From the NCBI GenBank assembly GCA_037013495.1, contig CM072807.1, forward strand, positions 3,321,001 through 3,385,000: DNA of 64,000 nucleotides, written 5' to 3'. The stretch's first letter is position 1. Each line of letters starts with the position of its first letter. This document shows positions 14,035 to 27,790 of the stretch, piece after piece. The notes beneath the pieces were generated by a model. That model was given only the letters and a program-made list of their open reading frames with translations, was not told the origin of the DNA and ran no database searches. Position numbers and translations under genes: made by a program. The stretch is from Hippophae tibetana (taxonomy: Eukaryota > Streptophyta > Magnoliopsida > Rosales > Elaeagnaceae).

Positions 14035-14192
14035 AATACATACTAAGCAACCACATAATTGGAAAGGAAACTAAATGTAAGAAAAAGAAAGAGGCAGATC
14101 GATCTCAGTGTGGTTGATTATGAAGAAGCTGAAGAATGAGAGAGCGAGGATATAAAGGTAAATACTAAAAAGTATATAGTTAATTAGGCAAA

Positions 14193-17144
14193 TCAATGGA
14201 AGCCAACTGGAATATCTTTGGCATTGGCAAGCTCAGGAGGTGGAGATGGTAAAAGAGTGAGTGCTAATATTCCACTTATTGCAGCTGCAACTCCTCCTAC
14301 TACAAATGCTGGCAAATTTCCTCCTCCAAATAATTGATCCCATGGTCCACTTAGTACTGATACTATCATCTGCATTTTTTATTTTATTAATTTCCAAATA
14401 TCAATTCAAAATTAAATTATATATTATTTTATAGTACAAGATGATTTATAAAAAAAAAATCATATACTCTAAATTTGGACCCACCCAAAAGATGGGGCAT
14501 TACACATTTAATGCAAAGAAATTGTGTAGGTACGTAGTTTGTGTTTATTTGAAATGAAAATTATGTCATGGACAAACTCATTAAATGAAAGAAAAAATTG
14601 GAAGGATTATTTTAATACCCAACTCTCAAATTATTATTTAATAAAAAATAATTTTATATAACAAAACAAAAAAATTAAATAAAAAATGCTGATTTAATTT
14701 TCCTAATTCATTGATAAGTACACTAATTGAATAATAAAATTGTGAAAGGTTTAGGTTTTAAATCTTAATGTTTGCGTGAATATTATATTTGTTTGATTAT
14801 ATTTGAAATTCATTTTATTCGTAAAAAAACATTTAAGCAAAATTATAGATCTATGTTTATCGTATAACCCATTTCTTTAGTCCTTTAACGACCTCGAAAC
14901 AACATAATCTTTAAGTAATTCAGTTTATTACATCTATTTTTTGGACTTAATTATAAGTTAAAATATTACTTAAGCTTTTGAAGACGTAAATAATAGTGTA
15001 AATAGCAAAAGTCACGTAGAGTTATACCTGTGGTATACAAATTGAGATGTTCAGAACACCCAAAGAAAGACCTGTAATAAGGATTTAAACGTATAAAATG
15101 AATTTAATTAATTATTAACTTAAATTGAAATAAGTAATTTATAATATCCAAAAATGGTTGAAATTGGTACCTTGGCCTACACCAGAAGTGCTGGAAAATA
15201 TGGATGCTAAAGCAAATGGAATACTGTATGTCACCTGCAAAAAATAAATAAAAAAAAACTCTTTTTAAATTATTATTTTCTCAGAACTAATATATTCTCT
15301 CCATACCAATTAAACATATATTTGTTACGAGATCAAATAATAAAAAAGAATATTAAACAGATATGCATGAACTTATATCTAATAATTAATAATCTGTTTA
15401 TCTTAAAATAATTAACCTTATTAGTGAGTGGCTATTTGAATTTTCCCCCCTTGTGGATTGTACTTTAGAATTTCAACAAGGATGTATTTTTAATCAACAT
15501 GGATAGGAAAGAGAAAGAACACCATATATGGATAATAAGACAGTTGTGGAAATTGTTAGAAACTTTTAACATGTCTCCATTGACAAGATGGTCATGTAGG
15601 TCCAGGTGTTCTGAAGCTTAAATTTTAAAATAAATGGTGTGAGACGTATAAAAAACGTGGATCCTTGATAAGCTAGTAACGTTAGGAGACGTTAGATTAT
15701 TAAAAAAATATATAGTAAATAATACTATTAAAATTTATAATAATAAAAATAAATTCTAATGATATTAAAATTTTTAATTAAATAATTTTTAAAATTAAAT
15801 ATCTATAATTTAATTTAAATAATATTTAAAATAAAAAATAAGTTTTTCTTTTTAAAGTAAATATTTAACGGTAATTAAATAAATTAAATAAAAAAGAAAA
15901 CAACTTACCGCAAGAGGAATACCCAAAACTGAAAAGAGAGCCAGAGCACCAGCCTTAACACCGGCCGGGGGAGGCGCGTTAAGAGCGTGTGGATCGTGAC
16001 GAGAAGACTGAGCCATCTTAGTAATCAAAATAGTGAAACCCATACAAATTGCCAACACAATATTGCCAATACCCCAAAGACGTTTAACCCCACCAAGTCT
16101 CCGAGCCAAGAAAGCAATACCCAGTGAACAAAATCCCAAAACGACAGAGTTTAACATCAACCCAAGTGCACCAGCACGAACCCCCATACCATACAAAGGA
16201 CCATCTCCAACTTTGCCTCCATAAACCTCTTTTCCCATCCAATCTGTGTCAAATAACAAGAACGGAAACCAAGCAATCCAATTCAAACAAGTAACCAATA
16301 ACAAAATCCACATAGGTCTTTGTAGTTCTTTAAAAGCACCAAAAATCTCTCCAAAAAATAGCACTTTTTCTGAACCAACGTCTTCACTTTTTCCATTTTC
16401 TTTGGCTAATTCCGCTTGGGTTTTTTCTTTTACAGATGTTAAGGCTAAAATTGTGAGTGACAGTAACAGAGTAATGGAGAGAAAGAAACAACTCTTTAGA
16501 TTAGCACAATAGATATCACAAGCTTTGGTTTTAGTAAATGGAAACGTTTTATAAAGATGTTTATAAGACCCAGCAGCATAACCCAAAACATTACCAATTG
16601 CCATAAAAAATGAGAAGAAAGCATTTGCTCTTCTCATTTTTTTCTGATTATTAGCCGAAAGATCAGCCAAAAGTGCTCTACATGGGCCTTGTAACATATT
16701 GTTAGCAACATCAAGGATCCAAAAACCGACCACAAAAACAGCCACGGCTCTAGGCTTGAATTTTTTCTCTAAAGAGTCACCAAAAGCATAACCCATATCG
16801 GCTGCAAAGCCAATGAGGCAAACAGCAGTTGCTACAAGAGCAGCACCGGCCACTATAAATGGCCGGCGACGACCGAATCGAGAAGTGCATCGGTCACTGT
16901 GGTAACCCACTATGGGTTGTACCAACATACCAGAAACAGGTCCACATAGCCAAATATAGGCAGCCCAAGTGTGTGAAATACCCAAAAGTTGTACGTACGG
17001 TGTTAACAGAGAAAGCTGCAGAGCCCAACCGAATTGAATACCTGCAGCTATTGAAGCTACAAATATGATTCTTAAAGAACTTGCTTCTGGTTCGATAGAT
17101 ATAGGTGGTGGTTGATCATGTTTGTTTCTTGTTTGAACATCCAT
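14193..17144 (-). CDS. Sucrose/H+ symporter, type I (SUC2/SUT1-like)
   Basis: Four minus-strand exons (17144-15909, 15234-15171, 15071-15028, 14369-14193) join in frame with GT-AG introns to give 506 residues, normal for plant sucrose transporters. This is a 12-helix major-facilitator protein that imports sucrose with a proton across the plasma membrane, chiefly for phloem loading or sink uptake. Diagnostic pieces include [20 protein letters not shown], the conserved histidine in [21 protein letters not shown] in the loop after helix 2, [37 protein letters not shown] and the C-terminal LPSPPPE...GFH ending. The start ATG precedes a short hydrophilic N-terminus ([10 protein letters not shown]). 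The sequence is closest to the eudicot SUC2/SUT1 clade rather than to the SUT4 or SUT2 types. No disruption seen. The window does not show tissue specificity. Confidence 0.95.
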
Positions 17145-17190
17145 GGCTAGCTATTTTAACTAATAGCAGTTTCTTTTTCACTCAATAATA

Positions 17191-17198
17191 TATTTATA
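17191..17198 (-). promoter_or_regulatory. Possible TATA box of the sucrose transporter gene
   Basis: TATAAATA on the minus strand lies about 50 bases upstream of the start codon at 17144. This would imply a very short 5' UTR. The surrounding sequence is AT-rich, so chance occurrence is possible. Confidence 0.3.
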
Positions 17199-17349
17199 TT
17201 ATATTTTAAATAAGAATGGCTTGGAGGTATTGAAGAAATGTATTGAGGGAATTGAGGAGGTTTGCATGTGAATTTATAAGGGAGAGGGAGGTTTGGATTT
17301 TGCATGTTGGTTTAGTCATTGTGATGCCTCCTTATCCGTTAAGAGTAAA

Positions 17350-17376
17350 CTCTCTCTCTCTCTCTCTCTCTCTCTC
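17350..17376. repeat. (CT)13 microsatellite upstream of the sucrose transporter
   Basis: Pure CT run about 205 bases upstream of the transporter start codon; on the gene's strand it reads (GA)n. GA/CT tracts near plant promoters can bind BBR/BPC proteins, but a role here is only a guess. Confidence 0.9.
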
Positions 17377-17786
17377 GGGGAGGGTTGATGACATGTGTAG
17401 TATCTTGCAATTAATACTTCTTTTCCTTTATTTGGGAGTAATAATGAAGTTTATTGTCACGGTTTGTAGAATTTTTTTTTAAATACTTTTAGTACGTAAA
17501 AATTGTTACTTTTTATTTTTGTTTTATTCCTATTTATTTCTAAAAGACTACGCATTTAAAAAACTCTCTAACTTGTAGTGCATTTATTATGGGTTTAAGA
17601 AAAGTTAATATAATTTAAGATTCACACTATTATCATAATTTAAATTATTATTATTATAATAATAATTTATTAATAGTGATTTTATATATAATAAAAATAT
17701 TAAAATATAATCAATAATAATAAAAAAATTATCATTTTATATATCTTTAATATGATAAAAACAAAATTAATTATGTGAATACAACT

Positions 17787-20470
17787 ATTCTATTTTAAAT
17801 TTAAGATGAATATAATTTATGTTATATAATATTTTTGGTGGGTATTATCAAATTTATATAACTTTATTCATATAAAAATTATCATTGATATATTTTAAAT
17901 ATAAATAATATTATTTATTATAATTATAAATAGATATTTTATATATATATATATATATATATTTATACTAATAAAAATTATTATTATTATGAAAAAAATA
18001 TTCTTTTATTATAGGGGGCGAAGGACACATGGGTCTTATAGCTTTTACAGAAAAAGATATTTTAATTCCGTTACTTCGAATTGTAACACTTTAATATTAT
18101 AATTTTAAAAAATATGTATTTTAATTTTAAAAGTTTAAAATTATAGAATTTATATGTATCTTTTTAAGATTAAAATATAAACTTTTAGAATTTAAATGTA
18201 AATTTTTAAAATAATAAAATTAAAGTGATATAATTAAAAATTAAGAGAATAATAATAACCTCGTAACTCTTTATACGTTATATAGCCTTGGATTTTAATG
18301 GCTACTCTATAATTTTTTGGGTTCCACGATACATTTATACATAACATAAGAATAGTGCTACTTACCTTTTTTTTTCCTACTAAAAAGTATTAACTACTTA
18401 CTATTAATAATGTTTCATTGGTTCATTGAATCAAATCGAAATTGAAATGTAATAGAATCAAAAGAAAAAGAAACATTTTCATTTGATTTATCCATTAGAA
18501 TAAAAAAAATTAATATTACAGTGTTTGAGTTTTGGGATTTAAAATTTAAGGTTATATTTGTGGGTTAAGGTTTATAGTTAAATTTATTATTTTTCTAAAT
18601 AAGGTTTTAAAGTTTAGGATTTAGGGTTATATTTATGAGTTAATGTTTAAGATTTAGGATTAAATTTATTTTTTTAAATAAGGTTTTAGAGTTTAGGATT
18701 AGTGTTATAACCCTGGATTTTAATAGCTCTAAAATTTTGTTGTGCTCCATAGTATATTTATACATAACATAAGAATTTTCCCTACTAGAAAAATACTAAC
18801 ACCTACTAAAATGTAGAAATTGAATCAAAATTCATTATTTTTGATTAATTTGGATTCAATTTTATCTGAATAAATTTAAAAAAATTCGATCCAAATATGA
18901 TACGATAATATAATAAATCTGAATTAATTCAAATATAAAAATATCAGATTCTATCAGATCAAATAAAGTGAGATTAATATTTAAATTTATTTATAAATTA
19001 TTATCATATATAAAACAAAATATACATAAATTTAAATTATAAATTAATATTTTTGCAACAAATATTATTTATATTCATAACTAAAAAAATTAAAAGAATA
19101 AAAAGTATGTACATACAATTATTAAATTATTATAAACATCCGTATTTATTTTTTAAGCTAAAATAATAATATAATATAATTATGATATCCATAATATTTA
19201 AATAAAATATATATTTATTTATAATTTAATAGTAATTCAATCTGTTATAGAAGATTATAAAATCTATCGATCCGAATGTGAATTGTATAATTTTCAATTT
19301 GATAGAATTATTCTATTTTAAATTTAAGATGAATATAATTTATGTTATACAATATTTTTGGTGAGTATTATCAAATTTATATAATTTTATTCATATAAAA
19401 ACAACCATATTATTTTAAATATTTTTAATATAAATAATATTATTTATTATAATTATAAAATAGATATTTCATATATTTTATTTTGTGATAATAATAAAAA
19501 ATATTGTAATAATATTATTATTATGAAAAAATTACTCTTTTATTATAGGAAAAAATATTTTAATTTCGTTATTTTTAATTATAACACTTTAATTTTATAA
19601 TTTTAAAAAACATGTATTTTAATTTTAAAAGTTTAAAATTATAGAATTTATATGTATCTTTTTAAGATTAAACTATAAACTTTTATAATTTAAATGTAGC
19701 TTTTTAAAGTGATAGAATTAAAACGATATAATTAAAAATTAAGAGAATAATAATACACTTATAACTCTTTATGGGTTATATATCCCTTGATTTTAATGGC
19801 TATAACTTTTTTTTTGGGCTCCACATTACAGTTATACTGAACATAAGAAGAGTGTTACCTACCTCTTTTTCACCTACTAGAATAGTATTAACTACCTACC
19901 ACTAAACGTAGAAATTGAATTAATTTGAATTTGATTTTATATGAATAAATTTAAAGATTTTAGATCATATAATTAATTTTTATTAATTAAAATCTAAATA
20001 AATTAGATTATATCATATCGGATAAAATTAAATTAATATTTAAATTTATTTATAAATTATTATCATATATAAAAAATAAAATATACATAATTTTAAATTT
20101 TAAATTAATATTTTTGTAACAAATATTATTATTTATAGTCACAAAATAACAAATTAAAAGAATAAGAAATATGTCTATATAATTATTAAATTATTAAAAA
20201 TATTTATTTTTATTTTTAAATTAAAATAATAATATAATATAGTTATGATATGCATAATATTTAAATATAATATATTATAAAATAAAATATATATTTATTT
20301 ATAATTTAATGATAATTTAATTTGTTATAGTAGATTATAAAATTTATCCATCCCAATATGGATTGTATAATTTTCAATTCAAATATGATATAATTATAAA
20401 ATTTATTAATCTAATCCGATCTGAATGTGACATATTCTATCAAATTTTTTAATTTAAATAGATTAATTTA
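17787..20470. repeat. ~1.5-kb tandem direct duplication in AT-rich DNA
   Basis: ATTCTATTTTAAATTTAAGA begins at 17787 and again at 19310. Both copies then run through the same ordered blocks: GAATATAATTTATGTTATA, TTTTAAAAGTTTAAAATTAT, ATAATTAAAAATTAAGAGAA, a CCTTGATTTTAATGGCTA-like block and AATTTATTTATAAATTATTA. The first copy carries an extra ~290-bp insert around 18.43-18.72 kb. No coding potential seen. Confidence 0.85.
18535..18710. repeat. Telomere-like TTTAGG minisatellite, ~3 units
   Basis: Units of roughly 68-80 bases contain GGTTTTAAAGTTTAGGATTT-like sequence followed by GGGTTATATTTATGAGTTA. The motif resembles degenerate plant telomere repeat (TTTAGGG) but is too imperfect to be a true interstitial telomere array. 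Confidence 0.55.
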
Positions 20471-23400
20471 TTTGTTTAATCCTACTTAATGCCTGTGTTT
20501 TCCTTTATTCACTATTATGTATTTTTAACTTTTTTTTATATATATTTTCTATAGCTATTCTAATATAAGGCATATTTTTTAACTCAAATTCAATCAATTA
20601 TAAAATATATTAATTTAATTTTAGATATAAATCTAATATATTAAATTAATTTTTTTAATTGAAATAAATAAATTATTTATCATTCTTCTAAAGCGTGCTT
20701 ATTATTTGTATTTTATGTTTGCTTTTTACTACTCATATATTAATTTTTTAATATATATAAATGGTATTTAAAATTATTTTTTTAAAATAAAGAACAAGTT
20801 TTTATTAATAATTATTAATTATGTTTTTATTATTGTATAACTTTATCGCAGAAGTATACAATATATTTAATCTAAAGTGAGCGTAACCGAAAAAAGTGTC
20901 GTTACCAAAGTGTTAGAATAATGATGTTGTTATCATAGTTTTTATTATTATATTTTAATATTATTAATTTTATGTAAAATTATTATTATAATAGTAAATT
21001 TATTTATGAAAATATCAATACCTTTAAATTATAAATAATAATATTTATAATTTATAATCGCATACTTAATAATCTTATATTCAACTCATATATTTTATTA
21101 TAAAATTATTATCATTTTAAAAATTATACTTTAAATATAAATAAATTAAATTATAAATAAGTAAATCCGATCAATTGTAAAATAAAAGTTACCTACAAGT
21201 GAAAAATTATCTTATCATTATATATAAAAAACTCTAAATAATTGATCGTAATTTTCCTTTTCCTTTTCCTTTTTCTTCTTTTCTTTTTTCTTCTTCAGTA
21301 AGTTTTTTTTTTCCTATTTTTTAACTTTAATTTTATCTTTTTTTTCTTTAAATATTAACGTTGATTATTCTTCAATTATATTATTTAACTATTTTTTACA
21401 TAAAAATAAATATCAAAATACCTTGGTTATTTACAATGGTTATTCTTTAACTCCATTATTTTGTTATTTTTTTATACAAATAAATAAAAAACTATTTCTA
21501 TAAAATATATATTATATATATATATATACCAAAATATCTCTAAAATAAATTGAACTTTTTATTTATATACAAAAATAAATATAAAAATATATTTAAAATA
21601 AATACATTTTTTATAACTAATTGTTTTTGTTAATTTTATCGTGTAACATTTTGACTAGTTTTTATTTTTTATTTAATTTTAATACACAAATAAAAACATG
21701 TATCTCCTTTATTTTTTATTTTTGTTAGTTTTTTATTGTTTTTTTGGTTCTTCTATACAATTTTTATCATGTTATTTTTTTACACATAAATAAATACCAA
21801 AATATTTTTAAAATAAATATATATTTTATTTGTTCATACAAATAAATATCAAATTGTATCTAAAATAATTACATTTTTCATTTATATACATAAATAAATA
21901 CCAAAATATTTCTAAAATATAAATTTTTTTATTTATACACACAAATAAATATCTAAAATAAATATAATTTTTATAAATAATTTTTTTGTTAATTTTTTTG
22001 TGTATTATTTTTCATTTTTTAGTTTCTTTCTATTTTTTATTAAACAAATAAATATAATCATGCACTTATATCTCTTTCATTTTTTTTGTTTTTGTTAGTA
22101 TTTTTTATAATTAATTGGTTATTCTCTTGATTTTTTCGAATACAAAAATGTTTGTATATGTTTATCAAAGTTAAAAATTGCGTATAAAGATTTTTTTAAT
22201 TAATAATTACTAAATAATACAAATTATAGTTCAACAATCAACATTACTATATATTTAACAAATTTAAATAACATAATATTATTTATATTTTTTTAAAAGT
22301 AACATCAATATTTTAAATCAAATATTAACAAGAAGTACGAGATAAAAAAGTAAACTTATTACTTAACAAATCATTTATAAATTACTTCTTAATTTAAATC
22401 AATTTTAAAAAATATTTATTAATGTAATTATATTTTATGTATTGTATGGATCCAAAGCTAATTTATAAAAAGCCTCAATGACGGTTTAGTTTTGGTCTTT
22501 AGTAGACACTTTTTTTAATTTGTTACCTCAATACATATTAAAATATTTATGTAATAAGTATATTTTTTTGAATAATTATTTTTTATTATATAATTATTTT
22601 TATTATATTAAAAATGTCAATTTATATAATTAATAATTATATATTTAATGAGTATTCGATTAATTCACTTATGATATCTTTATATATAAAAAACCATAAT
22701 ATTTGGTCGACAATTATTTTTTTAATTTATTTGCATTAATAAATACAAAATCTCCATATAATAAATAATTTCTTTTATAATTAATTATTTTGTATAATCT
22801 AATTATTTTTATTAAAAAATAACAATTTATAACTTTAATGATTATTAATTTAATAAATAATCATTAAATGATTAATCATATGTATTGAATTATTATATTT
22901 GAGATCACTCATGTAATCTCATATATGTTATTTTATTATATTTGAATTATTTATTAAATAAAGTATGATATATATTTAAATTGTGTGTTACTTTAACAAA
23001 ATATCATACCTATTTTTTATAAAATAATTATTATTGTGTATATATTTTTTCTAAAATAATAAATTAATTATATATTTATTTTAAGAATATTTTTTTAAAA
23101 TTTTATATAAAATTTTAACTTTAATTTTTCATTTTATGATAATTAAAGACTTTTTTTTATTTAATTTTTTTAACATTAATAATTTTAAAATAATAATTAT
23201 TATTATTAATCAATTAATATTATTATATATTTATTAAATTTAAACCAGTGATTCATATATTTTTATTAATCCAAAATTAGTATTATATAAATGATATGTT
23301 TCCTATTGTTGATGACATCAAGAAAGGGTAGTATAAACCCAAGATATTTTTATGAGTTTTAATATATTTTTTAAAGAATTATGAATTTGGATAATTCGAA

Positions 23401-23540
23401 ACTTATTTTATAGATGAGAAGTTGACAACGAATTCGTATATGATTCGATGTTCTACGAAAATATATAGAATATCATACTTTTTTAGTGGAGACCACTTAT
23501 CATCGTAAAGATTCTCTGACATTTTTATTTTCGGAAAATA
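20471..23540. other. AT-rich intergenic desert
   Basis: No gene or clear transposon seen. The stretch is dominated by A/T runs, with T-rich low-complexity sequence at 21.2-22.1 kb in which ACAAATAAATA-type phrases recur. A part near 22.55-22.98 kb resembles, in reverse, sequence around 43.1-43.5 kb. Confidence 0.6.
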
Positions 23541-24465
23541 TTAAATAGCTTTCCTATCATATTAAATAAATTAAATATAATCATATTAAATTAATTTATA
23601 ATTATTCAATATAATATTTAGTGATAATTTATATAATTAAATCGAATAAAATTGATGATATTTATTTTATGTAATTTTTTACCTATAAAAATATTTTTTA
23701 TAAAATTTATTTAAATCAATATTTATTTTAATGTTTTTTTACTATTTAAAAATAAAATAAAATATTATTTTTAATTTTAAATAAAATAAAAAATTAAAAC
23801 ACATAATTTTAAAAACATGTTAAATAAAATATCAAATACAATTTAAAACTAAATTTATATATAATCATAAAAAAATTATTATACATACTACCTTATCACT
23901 TTATAGAAAACATATAAATATAAAAAAATTATACTATAAGAATCATTAATGATATGTAACAAACATCCCTTATATTGTTAATTATAAAAGACATTTATAT
24001 GGACATATTTGATTATATATACATCAAATATAATACAATTAGTACATATTTGTTATAAAATATTAAAGATTTTAACTATATATGTATAAATTTAATACTA
24101 TAAGTAGATATCGGTATAAATCGTATTGAATATTTTACTTAATCAGTTTAAAATTTTATTTTTTAAAATTATATATCTCAATTTTTTTCTTTCATGTAAA
24201 ATTAAAAATAATTTTTTATTTTAAAATGTAAGAAAATATAAAATAAAATAAATATTGATTTAAATAATTTTTTATGATAGAATTATTTTTATAGGTAACA
24301 AAATTACACAAAATAAATTAAATACTATATTAAATATAAATTATTTTATTAAATATTTATCATCAATTTAAAAAACTATATTATACATATTATCATGAAA
24401 ATATAATATAAAATAATTATAATATAACTAAATATAGTTAAATTCGATACATGCCTTTAGAAGTT
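23540..24465. repeat. Large inverted pair of the AT-rich repeat family (members B and C)
   Basis: The left arm (about 23.54-23.98 kb) and the reverse complement of the right arm (about 24.03-24.46 kb) share ordered blocks such as GTAATTTTTTACCTATAAAAATA, TTATTTAAATCAATATTTAT and AAAATCATTAATGATATGTAACAAA-like ends. About 70 bases separate the arms. Transcripts could form a ~400-bp double-stranded hairpin. Members A and D are elsewhere in the window. Confidence 0.7.
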
Positions 24466-26460
24466 TAATGATGTACTAATGTTCTTTCTAAGGTGTTTTC
24501 TTTTTCTTTCTTTATTTCTCTTTATTTCTTTGTTGTTATTTTAGAGTTGAGGTGTACAACGCCTAATAATTTTGTATATTTTAAATAAAAGAAATCAAAT
24601 TATTTATAAGTATTAAATCAAATTGGATCGATTGTTAAAAATTGATGTGATCTAATTTGATCTAATTAAGATCTTTTAAATTTATATAATTTAAATATAT
24701 AAGTAAATGATTTATATATATGAATTAAGTATGTTGCTTATTAGTTTAGTTGTTTATTACCAATAATTCAACCCTAGTTTGAGTGTTTATTTACTTAATA
24801 TTATTTTCATTATTTGTTTATTCCGGTGAAACAAATTAAAAACTACTTTTCATGTTTCTAATCTTGGAAGAGAAAAAATAAATAATATTATATTTATATT
24901 TAACCACTAAATCACGTAACATTATATTCTTAAATTGTAAAATTGTTTATATAAAAGTATAAGTAGTCTAATTAAGCTTCCATAATTTAAACTTTGTACA
25001 AATTATATCGAATTGCATTATGTATCAAGTTTAATTGAATTATTTGATACAATTTTATTTTCTAATTCAATTTTATTATTAGGTTTTTATGTTAAACCTT
25101 ATTTTGATTGGAATAGGATTCTCTACTTATTTTGATTTTAATTACTTGTTAAATTTAAACTATACATTTTTAATATAAGGATTAAAATATTATTTTTTAT
25201 TAGTAGTTCCAATTACAACATATTTTGGATGTAAAATGAATAATTAAGATTTAAAATATATATATATATATAAACAAGTAGAGAGAAAAAAACATATGAT
25301 TCTATTCCATTTTAATTTTAGCGGGCATTTGAATGCACGTTAAGAAAATATTTTTTATCAACTAAATAAGTGAAAAAAAAATAAAAAAGCGTTTTTATTG
25401 ATAATAGAGTAAAATATTTAAAAAGTCTATTTTTTTTTTAAATTAAGCCTATTTACTTCTCAATGAAACACTATTAATTATTTTCAAATTTTCAACAATT
25501 TATCTTTATTTTATCATTATGAAAATAACAAAACTCATTAATCGTACATGCTTATTTAGTAATTAAAAAAAATATTTTTTACCAAATAATAGCAATATAC
25601 TTACAAGAACATAAAAGTACTTTTCTTCAGAATCGCTATTAATAAAACCAATACTTACAAGAACACTTCTCTAAGTAGTACATCCGAAAGACTATTTGAT
25701 TCTTAGGAGCGTTTATTGAGGGGGAGTCTGTTTTCACCATTATTATTATTATTATTATTTTCAATATGGCACAAGCATATGCTTGTATAAAAGCTGAATT
25801 ATGTTAAAGATATAATATAATATTTATTATTTGCCGCCCTTATTTTAAATTATAAAATGGTATTGATTGAAACAGATAATAATACCAATAAATGATATAG
25901 TTGACTCCGATAAGTCATATCTACATATATTACATACACATATAGTTATATAGGGATAAAGTCATTCTTATGAAAGTAGAACAATTAATTGTATGGGATA
26001 TGTATATTCACTTCAAATTTCTAAGGCTATTCGGCTATATTCTTCAATAATCGATACTCCAACATTCTTTAATCCTATTAGTGATTAGTGATCTTCCAAG
26101 ACAATTATAGGTTGTGTGCTACCATAAACTTGCTGTTCAAATCACGGGTTTGTATCTGTTTTTTTTTTTTTATATTTAAAAATCATGGGTTTGTATTGTT
26201 TTTCAATAAAAAAAAATCACAGGTTTGCATTTCATTTGTGCGCATGCCTATATTCTTGTTTTGTTTTTAATGATACGGATTTCTTTATTGTACAAATGAA
26301 TGAATATTTTAATTTGGAAATTGTTATTTCAAGAGTAGAAGATTAATGTTAATTTGGATAATTATTTAAAATGTGAATGAGGTTTAACTACCTTCATTTA
26401 TATATTTGAGGTTTATAAAAAATCCTAAAATACTATTATATTTTATTGTTAATACGATTG
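24466..26460. other. AT-rich intergenic stretch without genes
   Basis: Nothing gene-like recognised. It contains a short (ATT)n run at about 25.74-25.76 kb and poly-T tracts near 26.16 kb. Confidence 0.6.
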
Positions 26461-27790
26461 ATGTTCTTAAAACTAATAGAGTTAAATTTTATATCCATAT
26501 TATGTTAATCTTCTTATAACACTGATACCAATTTGTGAGATAACTGTTTGCCATTAATTGTTAATTTTTGTAATTTTTAAAGATAATTTTATTGTAATTA
26601 TTAAATTGGAGTTCTTGTTTGCCAAACAGACTATATGATAGAAATTTAGTCAATTTGCCATTTTTTTAGGAAATCGTACCAAGTTACATGCCCTAAATAG
26701 ACTTGTTGTTGTAATTGTAAATTTATATAATTGTGTATTTTTGTACATATAGTATATCTATAATATTCAAAGAGATAATAACCAAACATAAGGCTATTAT
26801 ATTCTCTTTTTCCTTCTTCATTTTCTTTTAAGAAGATATATTTTTGATTAAAATAGTCTTTTAATACCCTTGATACATGATGATCTATTATGCTCGTAAC
26901 ATCTATAATGTAATCTGTGTAGATGTCCAATAAAGTATTGAATATTCTAAGATTTTCAAGACAAGTTTTATAATCCTCATCTTTAAAATAATTATATAAG
27001 ACTAAGAGATAGTCTTTATTAAATTTTTCTTGTAAGATTAGATTTTTATTTTTCTAATAATATTGTGTTATTTCCATCTTCATCTTTTTTGTTTATTACT
27101 ATTATAACTTGATATAAGCAAATATTTAAGATCATTAATTGGCTTAAAAATTATAATTATTATACGTGAACTTAATGGGTCCATCGCGATCTTCCTTTCT
27201 ATTCGTCTCTTCTTGTTACATCGATTATGTCTAAACTTTGCTCAAATCTTGACACACTTTTGGTAATGGTGAGCCTTCTACATCCGTACATAGATGCTGT
27301 CCAATTTGACTTACTAGAAAAAAGTAATTGAAGTCTATTTTATTCATAATATAATAATTATTACAAACTTAAGGTCAATTAAGAACCTTGAACAGATTCT
27401 TAGTCGCTCATAATTATCGGGTATAAAATTACTAATTGGGATTTCTAAATAGAGAAGATTTCTATGCTAAAGATTGTGTGTTTTTCATATGTATGTGCTC
27501 TCCAATTTTTTCTGTCCTTAAAATGAAATAAAGGTTTCTTGTATAGTATAACGAATCTTTGTTTATAAGATGAGAATTACTATTTTATTTTTCCTTTAAT
27601 AATTCATCTACTTTTTGTGTTAAATATTAGTTTTTTTCTTGGCACATGTTGTTGACTAAAGATGTGAGTCTACATCTTTATTTTTCTTTATAGTCTTCTA
27701 TCTACATATCCCCCTCTTTATTTTTCTTTGTCGTTTTCTGTCGACAATCCTTTTGATGACGTTGATAATGACACATTTTCTTCTTGGTTG
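26460..27790 (-). mobile_element. Old caulimovirid fragment (leader/promoter region), reverse orientation
   Basis: Read on the minus strand, this matches the 3' part of the main caulimovirid copy in the same order: the end of the transactivator region, the pregenome promoter, the R-like region with the initial leader (shared GGTCCA...ATGGGTCCA area and CATCCGTACAT) and a primer-site-like TTGGTATCAG near 26.53 kb. Divergence from the main copy is substantial, so it is an older insertion or a different lineage member. It is broken and partial, lacking the movement, coat and polymerase regions. An open stretch in 26.65-27.02 kb may be a small viral gene, of no assigned function. Confidence 0.8.

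Larger units (their letters stand above)
8838..14192. other. Intergenic region between PSI1-like and sucrose transporter genes
   Basis: No gene recognised. The first ~250 bases are presumably the 3' UTR of the PSI1-like gene. The remainder is AT-rich with simple repeats, one member of a dispersed AT-rich repeat family (9.86-10.31 kb) and a 179-bp tandem duplication (10.91-11.26 kb). Short open frames here have no recognisable domain and low-complexity composition. Confidence 0.7.

Noticed and set aside
16033-17068. Three plus-strand open frames over the sucrose transporter
   Set aside because: Antisense shadows of the transporter's first exon; their translations match no known protein.
18505-18715. 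Interstitial telomere array
   Set aside because: TTTAGG-like motifs are too degenerate and spaced within ~75-bp units rather than a 7-bp array.
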